Source of the DNA: Branchiostoma floridae
Lineage: Eukaryota; Chordata; Leptocardii; Amphioxiformes; Branchiostomatidae
Assembly (NCBI RefSeq): GCF_000003815.2
Contig: NC_049991.1
Location: forward strand, 20,324,162 to 20,388,161
Direction: 5' to 3'
Length of the DNA: 64,000 nt
In this document: positions 12,171-25,415 of the stretch, one piece after another
Numbering within the stretch: the stretch's first letter is position 1
Layout of the letters: every line of letters starts with the position of its first letter
Position numbers and translations under genes: made by a program
Notes under the pieces: model-generated
Database searches by the model: none
Seen by the model: the letters and a program-made list of their open reading frames with translations, nothing else
Told to the model about the DNA's origin: nothing

Positions 12171-13065
12171 TACTCTTTTTACATCATGCTTTTTGGAGAC
12201 CTCAGGTGTTTTGCTTCCTTCTTCCTAGTCAGTCACCGTGTTGCTTGCGTGTGCGGCTAACACAAGTGTTGATGGCACTACTGTGTAACCTTCTTGTCTC
12301 ATTGATGTATTACTCCGCGAGTGGGCACCCTGAAGTAGATCCGAGCCAAAAACTGAACGGCTGCATGGACGCATGTTTTTAGCGGTGAGAAATTCGGTTT
12401 TGGCCAGCCGAACTGATATCAAAAGTTCGATTGGTGAAAGCTTGCTTGTACCTGAAGAAATCAGCAGGTAAAGTTTGACAGCCGCGCGCTAGGTCGGAGG
12501 TACACAGCGCTGGGTTCTGAGTGGTGCGGTTGTACGCTAGCAAGGAAAAAGTGCCTTTTGCTGGGATTGACTAATTGTAGTTGTAATTGCTATTAACAAC
12601 AAACCTATAGATTCTAGTCATTGGCAATTTTTTTCTATTATATAGAGTAAATCTGCTCAACAGAGAATGAAAAATCTGCTGACATTTCATGTAGCTTCAT
12701 TATAAAGGCGACCATGTAAAACAATAATTATAATCTAGAAGACTATGGGAAGAAGAAAATTATCAATGAGACCTTAAATGAATATGAAAAATATTCATAA
12801 AAATCAACGATTTGCGCTGGAGCAAAAAATTGAAAAGGTTTTATAACCGGGCGCCAGCCCGCATTTTTTGGCTGCAGATTACTCCGTCTACCTATTTCCG
12901 TTAACATGGTAACGGACGAGTCTACATTTCCAAGGGGCGTAATTATTGTTATTTTTCTTGTATCGTACTCTACTAGATATATAAGCCATTTGAAAGATGA
13001 CTAAGGTTCTAAAGCTGTTTTTCTTGGTGTAAACTACTTCCAAGTTATTTTTTGCCTTCTCCGCC

Positions 13066-13677
13066 TTGTCCCGAACGCGGTCCCCGGCCATCAGCAGCAG
13101 TGCTCCTGTGAGCAGCACCTCCTTCGACGCATTCGGAAACAGCAGCCAGACGGCGAGCAACGATCTAGACGGCTTCGATCTCCTGGGATCGCGGTCCACG
13201 GGAGGTATGGGCGACCTACTCGGGGGCGGCGTTTCCTCGCAGAACAACGTTGGCGCGTTTAACATGATGGGGCTCGACCAGGGTTTACCGATGCAGCCGG
13301 GCGGCAAGCAGAAGACGCCGGAGACGTTCCTTGGCGAGAACTCGTCACTGGTGAACCTGGACAACCTGATCAGCCAGCCGGCCGCCCCGNNNNNNNNNNN
13401 NNNNNNNNNNNNNNNNNNNNNNNNNNNNNNNNNNNNNNNNNNNNNNNNNNNNNNNNNNNNNNNNNNNNNNNNNNNNNNNNNNNNNNNNNAGCCGGTCAGC
13501 AACCCATTCCAGGCTCAGATGGTCAGACCGCCCACTATAAACCAGATGCGCTCGCCGCCCGGACCGCCCGTGCAGCCGGGACTGGTAGGACTGGGCGGTG
13601 CGGACGGCCTCCCACAACCGCTCCTCCCCATGGGAACCACAGCACAGCCGGCGCAGCCCACCAACCCCTTCTTATGA
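13066..13677 (+). CDS. Epsin carboxy-terminal exon, unit 3 (contains a sequence gap)
   Basis: Same exon as unit 1, with GGMGDLLGG in place of GGSGDLLGG. A gap of 100 N at 13390-13489 covers the PPPVLPPPAQ, VTNPFLG and SQPLSQPPP region. The frame on both sides agrees, and the total length equals unit 1 (612 bases), so the gap size fits an uninterrupted exon. VSNPFQA and the terminal TNPFL are present. Confidence 0.7.
   Translation: MSRTRSPAISSSAPVSSTSFDAFGNSSQTASNDLDGFDLLGSRSTGGMGDLLGGGVSSQNNVGAFNMMGLDQGLPMQPGGKQKTPETFLGENSSLVNLDNLISQPAAPXXXXXXXXXXXXXXXXXXXXXXXXXXXXXXXXXXPVSNPFQAQMVRPPTINQMRSPPGPPVQPGLVGLGGADGLPQPLLPMGTTAQPAQPTNPFL
13390..13489. other. Assembly gap (100 N)
   Basis: Run of N inside the epsin exon of unit 3. 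Its sequence is unknown. It lies in the GC-rich, proline-coding part of the exon. Confidence 1.
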
Positions 13678-16600
13678 AACTGTGACTACGCTAGCGCTAG
13701 CTGTATAAGTGTGCATGGAAGAGGTACAAGGTGGTAATTCCGCTCAGCCAAAAACGCTCGCAGAAAAATGCGAGGGTGTTGAAACATTTTAAGAGGGGGG
13801 GAGGGGGATGCTAGCAAAATGTGACCGCAACAAAAACGTCCCAATCATTTCGCGTGATCAACTTTCAACTTGTAGGGTAAGACGTCGGCAATTGTACACT
13901 AAAGATTTGTAGAAGTGTGAATTGTAGAAAAAGTATGACATAGCCCAGCGTTTCTAGGGGAAAGGTCTGTCAGCTAGTAGAAGTGAATGAAGCATAAGAT
14001 GTAGACAAGCCCTTGGTATTCTGTGCCCCCTGCACATGCGCTGTGTGTTTGTAAATATCTATCGTACAGTTTGGGTCTCGGATGCTGACACGAGAGCTAT
14101 GGTTCTTGTACTGAGATAGTATGCTTTGCTTTCGAGTCTCAACCCACGATGTTACCGTACCAGTCGACTCCATTTTTTTAAGAAAAGGCGTGAGAAAATG
14201 CGACTACAAATGATATCACAGTCAGTGTGTTTCAACTACAAAGTGTTTCAAAAGTTTTGGATGACATACTTTTAGTCTGGACTTGGACAACTCGATTCCG
14301 AGACTTAGGGAAGATGAAGGGAAGTGAAACACACCATTATGCAGATGGTAGGAATAATGCTTCTAAATTCACAGAGTCTGATGCTAACTGGATATTTTGA
14401 AACATGGTTTCGTAGTACATGTAAATTGACAATCAGGCTGTGCTTAGTTTGCACAATGCCAGGTGCTTTTAATTCTCATCTTCTCAGTCACTCCTTGCAG
14501 AAATACACTTTTCCAACTGATATGTTTTTTCCCAAATCTTGTGCAGCGAACATGTTTCCGTGGTTTCTTCTTGCTTGATCTTTTCCATGTTGAGGATACC
14601 AACTTTCTGTGTCAATGAGAGGGGACAGAATATTTTTGATCACAAGCAATGTTTTACAGGATAATACATAGTTGTAAACTTCTTTTCACAACACTGTTTT
14701 ACAAACACTCAAAGTACAAAGCTCCAGCCATTGAATCAAGCAGTATGGAAAAACAATGTTTGTTCAACAGCATTTTTATTTGTTTTAACTGTCAGAACAG
14801 GCATCAGACAGACTGAATTATATGTTTTACCATGTATGATGTAATATGAAAACTTAAATATTTAACAAAATGTACAAGTCTGCTCATATGTCATAACACC
14901 CTCATGGCATACCATTTCTGTATAACTTGAATGGTGCAAGCTGAAGACTGCTGCAAAAACTGTTTGGACACATTCTAAAGTAGACCCACAAGAAAGTGTT
15001 GTAAGCTGACTTGTCTTACTGGAGACTCTGCTGTAACTTCCCAGCGAGACTTGATCATCTGACGTGTCTTCTTACCAGTTGTCTTTACTGAACTCGAGTC
15101 TGACAGGAGACTTGTTTGACTCTGTCGTTTCTATCTTTACATTTGTCTTAACTCAAGTCTGTCTCGTCCAACTGGAAACTTGGTAGACTTGTACATTTCT
15201 TCTTTCCAGTTGTTTTTACTGAACTCAAGTCTGAGTTGTCTGACTGGAGACTTTGTCAACTGTGACATTTCTTCTTTACAGTTGTCTCGACTGAACTCAA
15301 GTCCAACTCTGACTGAAAAATTTGGTTGACTCTGCTATAACGACTCGCAGTATTCTGCTGTCAGCTTGATGTCTTCTGTTGTGTCTGACGTATTTTTGCG
15401 CAGTTAAACCAAATAATGCAGAGTCAAAATTGCACAAGAAGACCACTTTGGCGACCAATTAAGATAGTTGGTCACCATAGACAGGTTTCTTAATGCTTGT
15501 GGCAAACGTTATCTAAGGGACTACCAAAACGTGTTCATATTAGGCAAGCCGTTCTTATGCAGAGGTGGTCTCTTGTACAGGTTTGACTATATGCAAAACA
15601 ATAATTAGTACCCAGAAAGTTTGCTCAATGTTAAGTTTCAGACGAAATCCTGGTCCAAGTTAAATCGCTACATCAGTCCCTGTCAGGGAGTGACTCGGAA
15701 GTTGTTTTGCTATCCAAGACGATATTTTATTACCGGTACCAATACTTGCTACATTATGTCTTTCAGGAAGCTCAGAGAGTTTTACTTCAATTTACTCCAC
15801 ATTATTATTACCCTGTGGAAACTAATGTTGAGACTTGGTAGTTTTCGTTGTGGTTTTGTGAACATGAAAATTCCAGTGTTTGCAAATTGTCATCTCTAAC
15901 ATATATTGATATTGGTTTGTACCATATGATGACTAGCTAATGTTGAATTTAACGTTATATCAATTCTTCCTATAGTCTTAGCGACTAAGATGCAGCTATG
16001 GGGTTTTTAAAGTCATATTTAAGATGGAAAGCTGAAATTGTATCTAAAGTAGCTCACTAGCATATTGTATGATGATTTTCAAAACTACTTTTTGACTTGT
16101 TTCATTTTCACTTTGTATGATTGAACAAGACTGACGATCTACTATTGTATATTATTATAATTATTATCGTACTGAAAACTATATTTTGGTAGAAGTAAAA
16201 AAGAATACTGCCTCCTTCACGCACTAAAATCTGATGTTGACTATGTCAACAGTGTAAATGTAAAATTTGTCGATTGTACATGGGAGCGTTAGACTTGCTG
16301 TGCTTTGGGCTCCTTTTTGTAACTACGGACTGAGGTTCGCTTCAAACCCACACAGATTTATTTTATAATGATGACATCCTCTGATGCAAATAACTTGTTC
16401 TGCAATGATCAATGATCTGTTATTAGACAGCTCAGTTTTAAAATCCTGTGACATGTACATGGCCTAATATTATGACTTGTGTGGTAGTTTTGGCAAGGGG
16501 CTTTTCTATTTTGGTAGCCGAGTGCAAGCTTTGTTGTGTATTTTTACCCAGTTGTCAGGAGCAGCAAGATTTGTTGTTATAAAGGTCGAAATTAAAAAAA

Positions 16601-16697
16601 TAAGCACCATGATGTTATCAATAAACTAACTTTGTGTGGACTATCATTACAACTTGTGTTTTTTTTTTTGTCCGCTACCACTTCACAAAGGTTGATA

Positions 16698-17160
16698 CAG
16701 TAGAGGTCGCTTTATTGCACAGCCTATTTGCCAGTGAATTTCATGCAATTATCCGACTGGTGCAATAATGCAAAGTTATCAAGCTGGACCGCATCGGTTT
16801 GGGATTTTAGGATTCTGTGCAGTTAACAGAAGTGTGCGTTAATCCGTTGTGCAATTAAGTGACTTCTACTGTACCTATGTTGAGTTGTCGTCACAGGTTG
16901 CAGCATCTGTTCTATATATTAAAGTGGTCACATTTCAATGGACCCTTAAAGGTATTTGGATTGGCGTTTGGTGGAATAGAAGAATTGACTACAGTAGAAG
17001 CCGGTTAATTGCACAACGGATTAACACACACTTCTGTTAACTGCACGGAATCCCAAACCCGTGCGGTCCAGCTAGATAATTTCGCATAATTGCACGAGCC
17101 GGATAATTGCATGGAATTTGCTGGCAAATAGGAAGTGCAATTAAGCGGCTCCTAGAGTAG
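16698..17160. mobile_element. Pogo-like MITE pair, unit 4
   Basis: Members at 16698-16871 and 16992-17160, essentially identical to the unit 3 pair including the spacer. Confidence 0.7.
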
Positions 17161-18062
17161 TACTCTTTTTACATCATGCTTTTTGGAGACCTCAGGTGTT
17201 TTGCTTCCTTCTTCCTAGTCAGTCACCGTGTTGCTTGCGTGTGCGGCTAACACAAGTGTTGATGGCACTACTGTGTAACCTTCTTGTCTCATTGATGTAT
17301 TACTCCGCGAGTGGGCACCCTGAAGTAGATCCGAGCCAAAAACTGAACGGCTGCATGGACGCATGTTTTTAGCGGTGAGAAATTCGCTTTTGGCCAGCCG
17401 AACTGATATCAAAAAGTTCGATTGGTGAAAGCTTGCTTGTAACTGAAGAAATCAGCAGGTAAAGTTTGACAGCCGCGCGCTAGGGCGGAGGTACACAGTC
17501 CTGGGTTCTGAGTGGTGCGGCTGTACGCTAGCAAGCAATGAAAAGGTGCCTTTTGCTGGGATTGACTAATTGTAGCTTGTAATTGCTATTAACAACAAAC
17601 CTATGGATTCTAGTCATTGGCAATTTTTTTCTATTATATAGAGTAAATCTGCTCAACAGAGAATGAAAAATCTGCTGACATTTCATGTAGCTTCATTATA
17701 AAGGCGACCATGTAAAACACGAATTATAACCTAGAAGTCTATAGGAAGAAGAAACTCATCAATGAGACCTTAAATGAATATGAAAAATATTCATAAAAAA
17801 TCAACGATTTGCGCTGGAGCAAATAATTGAAAAGGTTTTATAACCGGGCGCCAGCCCGCATATTTTGGCTGCAGATTACTCCGTCTACCTATTTCCGTTA
17901 ACATGGTAACGGACGAGTCTACATTTCCAAGGGGCGTTATTATTGTTATTTTTGTTGTATCGTACTCTACTAGATATATAAGCCATTTGAAAGAGGACTA
18001 AGGTTCTATAGCTGTTTTTCTTGGTGTAAACTACTTCCAAGTTATTTTTTGCCTTCTCCGCC

Positions 18063-18677
18063 TTGTCCCGAACGCGGTCCCCGGCCATCAGCAGCAGTGC
18101 TCCTGTGAGCAGCACCTCCTTCGACGCATTCGGAAACAGCAGCCAGACAGCGAGCAACGACCTAGACGGCTTCGATCTCCTGGGATCGCGGTCCACGGGT
18201 GGCAGTGGCGACCTACTCGGGGGCGGCGTTTCCTCGCAGAACAACGTTGGCGCGTTTAACATGATGGGGCTCGACCAGGGTTTACCCATGCAGCCGGGCG
18301 GCAAGCAGAAGACGCCGGAGACCTTCCTTGGCGAGAATTCGTCCCTGGTGAACCTGGACAACCTGATCAGCCAGCCCGCCGCCCCGCCGCCCGTGCTACC
18401 GCCGCCGGCGCAACCAGCTGTGACAAACCCCTTCCTCGGGATCGCGCCGCCCTCACAACCGCTCTCGCAACCGCCCCCGGCGGCATCCAAGCCGGTCAGC
18501 AACCCATTCCAGGCCCAGATGGTCAGACCGCCCACTATAAACCAGATGCGCTCGCCGCCCGGACCGCCCTTGCAACCGGGACTGGTAGGACTGGGCGGTG
18601 CGGACGGCCTCCCACAACCGCTCCTCCCCATGGGAACCACAGCACAGCCGGCGCAACCAACCAACCCCTTCTTATGA
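18063..18677 (+). CDS. Epsin carboxy-terminal exon, unit 4 (intact)
   Basis: Full-length copy, one codon longer than unit 1 (PPPAASKPV, an added alanine). It keeps KTPETFLGENSS, VTNPFLG, VSNPFQA and the terminal TNPFL with TGA. It has the clearest open frame of the array together with unit 1. The long antisense open frame here (to 18787) is a shadow of the GC-rich exon. Confidence 0.8.
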   Translation: MSRTRSPAISSSAPVSSTSFDAFGNSSQTASNDLDGFDLLGSRSTGGSGDLLGGGVSSQNNVGAFNMMGLDQGLPMQPGGKQKTPETFLGENSSLVNLDNLISQPAAPPPVLPPPAQPAVTNPFLGIAPPSQPLSQPPPAASKPVSNPFQAQMVRPPTINQMRSPPGPPLQPGLVGLGGADGLPQPLLPMGTTAQPAQPTNPFL

Positions 18678-21600
18678 AACTGTGACTGCACTAGCGCTAG
18701 CTGTATAAGTGTGCATGGAAGAGGTACAAGGTGGTAATTCCGCTCAGCCAAAAACACTCGCAGAAAAATGCGAGGATGTTGAAACATTTTAATAGGGTGG
18801 GAGGGGGGATGCTAGCAAAATGTGACCGCAAAAAAAAAAAAAAAAACGTCCCAATCATTTCACGTGATCAACTTTCAACTTGTAGGGTCAGACGTCGGCA
18901 ATTGTACACTAAAGATTTGTAGAAGTGTGAATTGTAGAAAAAGTATGACATAGCCCAGCGTTTCTAGGGGAAAGGTCTGTCAGCTAGTAGAAGTGAATGA
19001 AGCATAAGATGTAGACAAGCCCTTGGTATTCTGTGCCCCCTGCACATGCGCTGTGTGTTTGTAAATATCTATCGTACAGTTTGGGTCTCGGATGCTGACA
19101 CGAGAGCTATGGTTCTTGTACTGAGATAGTGTGCTTTGCTTTCGAGTCTCAACCCACGATGTTACCGTACCAGTCGACTCCATTTTTGTAAGAAAAGGCG
19201 TGAGAAAATGCGACTACAAATGATATCACAGTCAGTGTGTTTCAACTACAAAGTGTGTTTCAACAGTTTTGGATGACATACTTTTAGTATGGACTTGGAT
19301 AACTCAATTCCAAGACTTAGGGGAGTTGTATGGAAGAGAAACACACCATTATGCAGATGGTAGGAATAATGCCTCTAAATTCACAGAGTCTGATGCTAAC
19401 TGGATATTTTGAAATATGGTTTCGTAGTACATGTAAATTGACAATCAGGCTGTGCTAAGTTTGCACAATGCCAGGTGCTTTTAATTCTCATCTTCTCAGT
19501 CACTCCTTGCAGAAATGGACACACTATTCTAACTGATATATTTTTTTCCAAAATCTTGTGCAGCGAACATGTTTCAATGGTTTCTTCTTGCTTGATCTTT
19601 TCCATGTTGAGGATACCAACTTTCTGTGTCAATGAGAGGGGACAGAATATTTTTCATCACAAGCAATGTTTTACAGGATAATACATAGTTGTAAACTTCT
19701 TTTCACAACACTGTTTTACAAAAACTCAAAGTACAAAGCTTCAGCACTTGAATCAAGCAGTATGGAAAAACAATGTTTGTTCAACAGCATTTTTACTTGT
19801 TTTAACTGTCAGAACAGGCATCAGACGGACTGAATTATATGTTTTACCATGTATGATGTAATATAAAAACTTAGATATTTAACAAAATGTACAAGTCTGC
19901 TCATATATCATAACACCCTCACGGCATACCATTTCTTCATAACTTGAATGGTGCAAGCTGAAGACTGCTGCAAAAACTGTTTGGACACATTCTAAAGTAG
20001 ACCCACAAGAAAGGGTGGTAAGCTGACTTGTCTTACTGGAGACTCTGCTGTAACTTCCCAGCGAGACTTGATCATCTGACGTGTCTTCTTACCAGTTGTC
20101 TTTACTGAACTCGAGTCTGACAGGAGACTTGTTTGACTCTGTCGTCTCTATCTTTACATTTGTCTTAACTCAAGTCTGTCTCGTCCAACTGGAAACTTGG
20201 TAGACTTGTACATTTCATCTTTCCAGTTGTTTTTACTGAACTCAAGTCTGAGTCGTCTGACTGGAGACTTTGTCAACTGTGACATTTCTTCTTTACAGTT
20301 GTCTCGACTGAATTCGAGTCCAACTCTGACTGAAAAATTTGGTTGACTCTGCTGTAACGACTAGCAGTATTCTGCTGTCAGCTTGATGTCTTCTGTTGTG
20401 TCTGACGTATTTTTGCGCAGTTAAACCAAATAATGCAGAGTCAAAATTGCACAAGAAGACCACTTTGGCGACCAATTAAGATAGTTGGTCACCATAGACA
20501 GGTTTCTTAATGCTTGTGGCAAACGTTATCTAAGGGACTACCAAAACGTGTTCATATTGGGCAAGCCGTTCTTATGCAGAGGTGGTCTCTTGTACAGGTT
20601 TGACTATACGCAAAACAATAGTTGCCCAGAAACTTTGCTCAACGTTACGTTTCAGACGAAATCCTGGTCCATGTCAAATTGCTACATAAGTCCATGTTAG
20701 GGAGTGACTCGGAAGTTCTTTTGCTATCCAAGACGATATTTTATTACCGGTACCAATACTTGCTACATTATGTCTTTCAGGAAGCTCAGAGAGTTTTACT
20801 TCAATTTAATCCACATTATTATTACCCTGCGGAAACTAATGTTGAGACTTGGTAGTTTTCGTTGTGGTTTTGTGAACATGAAAATTCCAGTGTTTGCAAA
20901 TTGTCATCTCTAACATATATTGATATTGGTTTGTACCATATGATGACTAGCTAATGTTGAATTTAACGTTATATCAATTCTTCCTATAGTCTTAGCGACT
21001 AAGATGCAGCTATGGGGTTTTTAAAGTCATATTTAAGATGGAAAGCTGAAATTGTATCTAAAGTAGCTCACTAGCATATTGTATGATGATTTTCAAAACT
21101 ACTTTTTGACTTGTTTCATTTTCACTTTGTATGATTGAACAAGACTGACGATCTACTATTGTATATTATTATAATTATTATCGTACTGAAAACTATATTT
21201 TGGTAGAAGTAAAAAAGAATACTGCCTCCTTCACGCACTAAAATCTGATGTTGACTATGTCAACAGTGTAAATGTAAAATTTGTCGATTGTACATGGGAG
21301 CGTTAGACTTGCTGTGCTTTGGGCTCCTTTTTGTAACTACGGACTGAGGTTCGCTTCAAACCCACACAGATTTATTTTATAATGATGACATCCTCTGATG
21401 CAAATAACTTGTTCTGCAATGATCAATGATCTGTTATTAGACAGCTCAGTTTTAAAATCCCGTGACATGTACATGGCCTGATATTATGACTTGTGTGGTA
21501 GTTTTGGCAAGGGGCTTTTCTATTTTGGTAGCCGAGTGCAAGCTTTGTTGTGTATTTTTACCCAGTTGTCAGGAGCAGCAAGATTTGTTGTTATAAAGGT

Positions 21601-21710
21601 CGAAATTAAAAAAAATAAGCACCATGATGTTATCAATAAACTAACTTTGTGTGGACTATCATTATAAGTTGTGTTTTTTTTTGTCTGCTAGCACTTCACA
21701 AAGGTTGATA

Positions 21711-22174
21711 CAGTAGAGGCCGCTTAATTGCACGGCCTATTTGCCAGTAAATTTCGTGCAATTATCCGAATGGTGCAATAATGCAAAGTTATCTAGCTTG
21801 ACCACACCGGTTTGGGATTTTAGGATTCTGTGCAGTTAACAGAAGTGTGCGTTAATCCGTTGTGCAATTAAGTGACTTCTACTGTACCTATGTTGAGTTA
21901 AGTTGTCACAGGTTGCAGAATCTGTTCTATATATTAAAGTGGTCACATTTAAATGGATCCATCTACGTATTTGTATAGGCGTTTGGTGGAATAGAAGAAT
22001 TGACTACAGTAGAAGCCAGTTAATTGCACAACGGATTAACACGCTTCTGTTAACTGCACGGAATCCCGAACCCGTGCGGTCCAGCTAGATAATTTCGCAT
22101 TATTGCACGAGCCGGATAATTGCATGGAATTTGCATGCAAATAGGAAGTGCAATTAAGCGGCTCCTAGAGTAGT
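21711..22174. mobile_element. Pogo-like MITE pair, unit 5
   Basis: Members at 21711-21884 and 22007-22174, same arrangement as unit 1. Confidence 0.7.
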
Positions 22175-23117
22175 ACTCTTTTTACATCATGCTTTTTGGA
22201 GACCTCAGGTAATTTGCTTCCTTCTTCCTAGTCAGTCACCGTGTTGCTTGCGTGTGCGGCTAACACAAGTGTTGATGGCACTACTGTGTAACCTTCTTGT
22301 CTCATTGATGTATTACTCCGCGAGTGGGCACCCTAAGATAGATCCAAGCCAAATACTGAACGGCTGCATGGACGCATGTTTTTAGCGGTGAGAAATTCGG
22401 TTTTGGCCAGCCGAACTGATATCAAAAGTTCGATTGGTGAAAGCTTGCTTGTACCTGAAGAAATCAGCAGGTAAAGTTTGACAGCCGCGCGCTAGGTCGG
22501 AGGTACACAGCGCTGGGTTCTGAGTGGTGCGGTTGTACGCTAGCAAGGAAAAAGTGCCTTTTGCTGGGATTGACTAATTGTAGTTGTAATTGCTATTAAC
22601 AACAAACCTATAGATTCTAGTCATTGGCAATTTTTTTCTATTATATAGAGTAAATCTGCTCAACAGAGAATGAAAAATCTGCTGACATTTCATGTAGCTT
22701 CATTATAAAGGCGACCATGTAAAACACGAATTATAACCTAGAAGTCTATGGGAAGAAGAAACTCATCAATGAGACCTTAAATGAATATGAAAAATATTCA
22801 TAAAAAAATCAACGATTTGCGCTGGAGCAAAAAATTGAAAAGGTTTTATAACCGGGAGCCAGCCCGCATTTTTTGGCTGCAGATTACTCCGTCTACCTAT
22901 TTCCGTTAACATGGTAACGGACGAGTCTACATTTCCAAGGGGCGTAATTATTGTTATTTTTCTTGTATCGTACTCTACTAGATATATAAGCCATTTGAAA
23001 GAGGACTAAGGTTCTAAAGCTGTTTTTCTTGGTGTAAAGTACTTCCAAGTTATTTTTTTCCTTCTCCGCCTTGTCCCGAACGCGGCGCGGTCCCCGGCCA
23101 TCAGCAGCAGTGCTCCT

Positions 23118-24044
23118 GTGAGCAGCACCTCCTTCGACGCATTCGGAAACAGCAGCCAGACGGCGAGCAACGACCTAGACGGCTTCGATCTCCTGGGATC
23201 GCGGTCCACGGGTGGTAGTGGTGACCTACTCGGGGGTGGCGTTTCCTCGCAGAACAACGTTGGCGCGTTTAACAGTCAGTCAGTCAGTCAGTCAAGTTTA
23301 TTGCACAACGATTGTATCAGGTACAATGTATGGCAAGTAACATGTATAACTAGCAACTACGAACTATCTACATGAGTATACTAATCTAACATAATAGAAA
23401 ATAAGGCGGCATAGTGTATTTTACATTGTTAAAGCACGACTTCTCTTTTGCATAGCATTATATATATATTGGCCTAGGTGGACAGATATGGAGTCGGGAC
23501 ATGATAGTATTACATTGAATATTTCTCTACTTGTATTAGGTAGTGTTGTTCTGTTGTTACACATGGTCAATAACTTTTTCCTTTCTTCATCATAACAAGG
23601 GCATATCATCAGGAAATGGTATTCATCTTCAATACTGTCTTTGCAGATGGGACACATTCTCTTTTCGGATGGTATATTTTTGTGACGACCCTTTTCAATT
23701 TCTAAACAATGTCCCTGGTGAACCTGGACAACCTGATCAGCCAGCCCGCCGCCCCGCCACCCGTGCTACCGCCGCCGGCGCAACCAGCCGTCACGAACCC
23801 CTTCCTCGGGATCGCGCCGCCCTCACAACCGCTCTCGCAACCGCCCCCGGCAGCCAAGCCGGTCAGCAACCCATTCCAGGCTCAGATGGTCAGACCGCCC
23901 ACTATAAACCAGATGCGCTCGCCGCCCGGACCGCCCGTGCAGCCGGGACTGGTAGGACTGGGCGGTGCGGACGGCCTCCCACAACCGCTCCTCCCCATGG
24001 GAACCACAGCACAGCCGGCGCAGCCCACCAACCCCTTCTTATGA
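23118..24044 (+). pseudogene. Epsin carboxy-terminal exon, unit 5 (split by a LINE fragment)
   Basis: Same structure and breakpoints as the split exon of unit 2: the first part ends at 23273 and the second resumes at 23711. The two split exons look identical, so one insertion was copied between units recently. Confidence 0.8.
23274..23710 (-). mobile_element. 5'-truncated LINE fragment in unit 5
   Basis: Duplicate of the fragment at 7906-8342, with the same CPIC...CPCY knuckle on the minus strand, the same gact-repeat end and the same missing 80 bases of exon. Confidence 0.75.
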
Positions 24045-25415
24045 AACTGTGACTACGCTAGCGCTAGCTGTATAAGTGTGCATGGAAGAGGTACAAGGTG
24101 GTAATTCCGCTCAGCCAAAAACGCTCGCAGAAAAATGCGAGGGTGTTGAAACATTTTAAGAGGGGGGGAGGGGGATGCTAGCAAAATGTGACCGCAACAA
24201 AAACGTCCCAATCATTTCGCGTGATCAACTTTCAACTTGTAGGGTAAGACGTCGGCAATTGTACACTAAAGATTTGTAGAAGTGTGAATTGTAGAAAAAG
24301 TATGACATAGCCCAGCGTTTCTAGGGGAAAGGTCTGTCAGCTAGTAGAAGTGAATGAAGCATAAGATGTAGACAAGCCCTTGGTATTCTGTGCCCCCTGC
24401 ACATGCGCTGTGTGTTTGTAAATATCTATCGTACAGTTTGGGTCTCGGATGCTGACACGAGAGCTATGGTTCTTGTACTGAGATAGTATGCTTTGCTTTC
24501 GAGTCTCAACCCACGATGTTACCGTACCAGTCGACTCCATTTTTTTAAGAAAAGGCGTGAGAAAATGCGACTACAAATGATATCACAGTCAGTGTGTTTC
24601 AACTACAAAGTGTTTCAAAAGTTTTGGATGACATACTTTTAGTCTGGACTTGGACAACTCGATTCCGAGACTTAGGGAAGATGAAGGGAAGTGAAACACA
24701 CCATTATGCAGATGGTAGGAATAATGCTTCTAAATTCACAGAGTCTGATGCTAACTGGATATTTTGAAACATGGTTTCGTAGTACATGTAAATTGACAAT
24801 CAGGCTGTGCTTAGTTTGCACAATGCCAGGTGCTTTTAATTCTCATCTTCTCAGTCACTCCTTGCAGAAATGGACACACTTTTCCAACTGATATGTTTTT
24901 TCCAAAATCTTGTGCAGCGAACATGTTTCAATGATTTCTTCTTGCTTGATCTTTTCCATGTTGAGGATACCAACTTTCTGTGTCAATGAGAGGGGACTGA
25001 GTATTTTTGATCACAAGCAATGTTTTACAGGATAATACATAGTTGTAAACTTCTTTTCACAACACTGTTTTACAAACACTCAAAGTACAAATCTTCAGCA
25101 ATTGAATCAAGTAGTATGGAAAAACAATGTTTGTTCAACAGCATTTTTACTTGTTTTAACTGTCAGAACAGGCATCAGACGGACTGAATTATATGTTTTA
25201 CCATGTATGATGTAATATGAAAACTTAAATATTTAACAAAATGTACCACGGCACGAAAAACGGTATTTAAGCGTGCTGAAACCATGCGTAATGTTGACGT
25301 ATTTTCCTTCTTTACGGATCTATACACCACTTATACGAGTACGTAAATATTGCATTTAAGTGGTCTTTCCATAGGTCCGTGTTAGTCCTTATTTTCCGGT
25401 TTTCCCGTTGTCTTT

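Larger units (their letters stand above)
10330..15320 (+). repeat. Tandem array unit 3 (about 5.0 kb)
   Basis: Co-linear with unit 1. It carries a 100-N gap at 13390-13489 inside the epsin exon. It shares diagnostic variants with unit 4 (ctgctataacgactcgcag at the start, the stretch around 11700-12400) and with parts of unit 5 (24050-24880). Confidence 0.9.
15321..20337 (+). repeat. Tandem array unit 4 (about 5.0 kb)
   Basis: Co-linear with unit 1 and carrying an intact epsin exon. Its first two kilobases match unit 3 closely. Its last 400 bases match the end of unit 1 (for example the variants aagggtggtaag and catttcatctttcc), so the unit is itself a mosaic. Confidence 0.9.

Noticed and set aside
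17885..18787. 300-codon minus-strand frame over the unit 4 epsin exon
   Set aside because: It is the antisense shadow of a GC-rich exon, broken in the other units and rich in Gly/Ser/Pro from codon complementarity.
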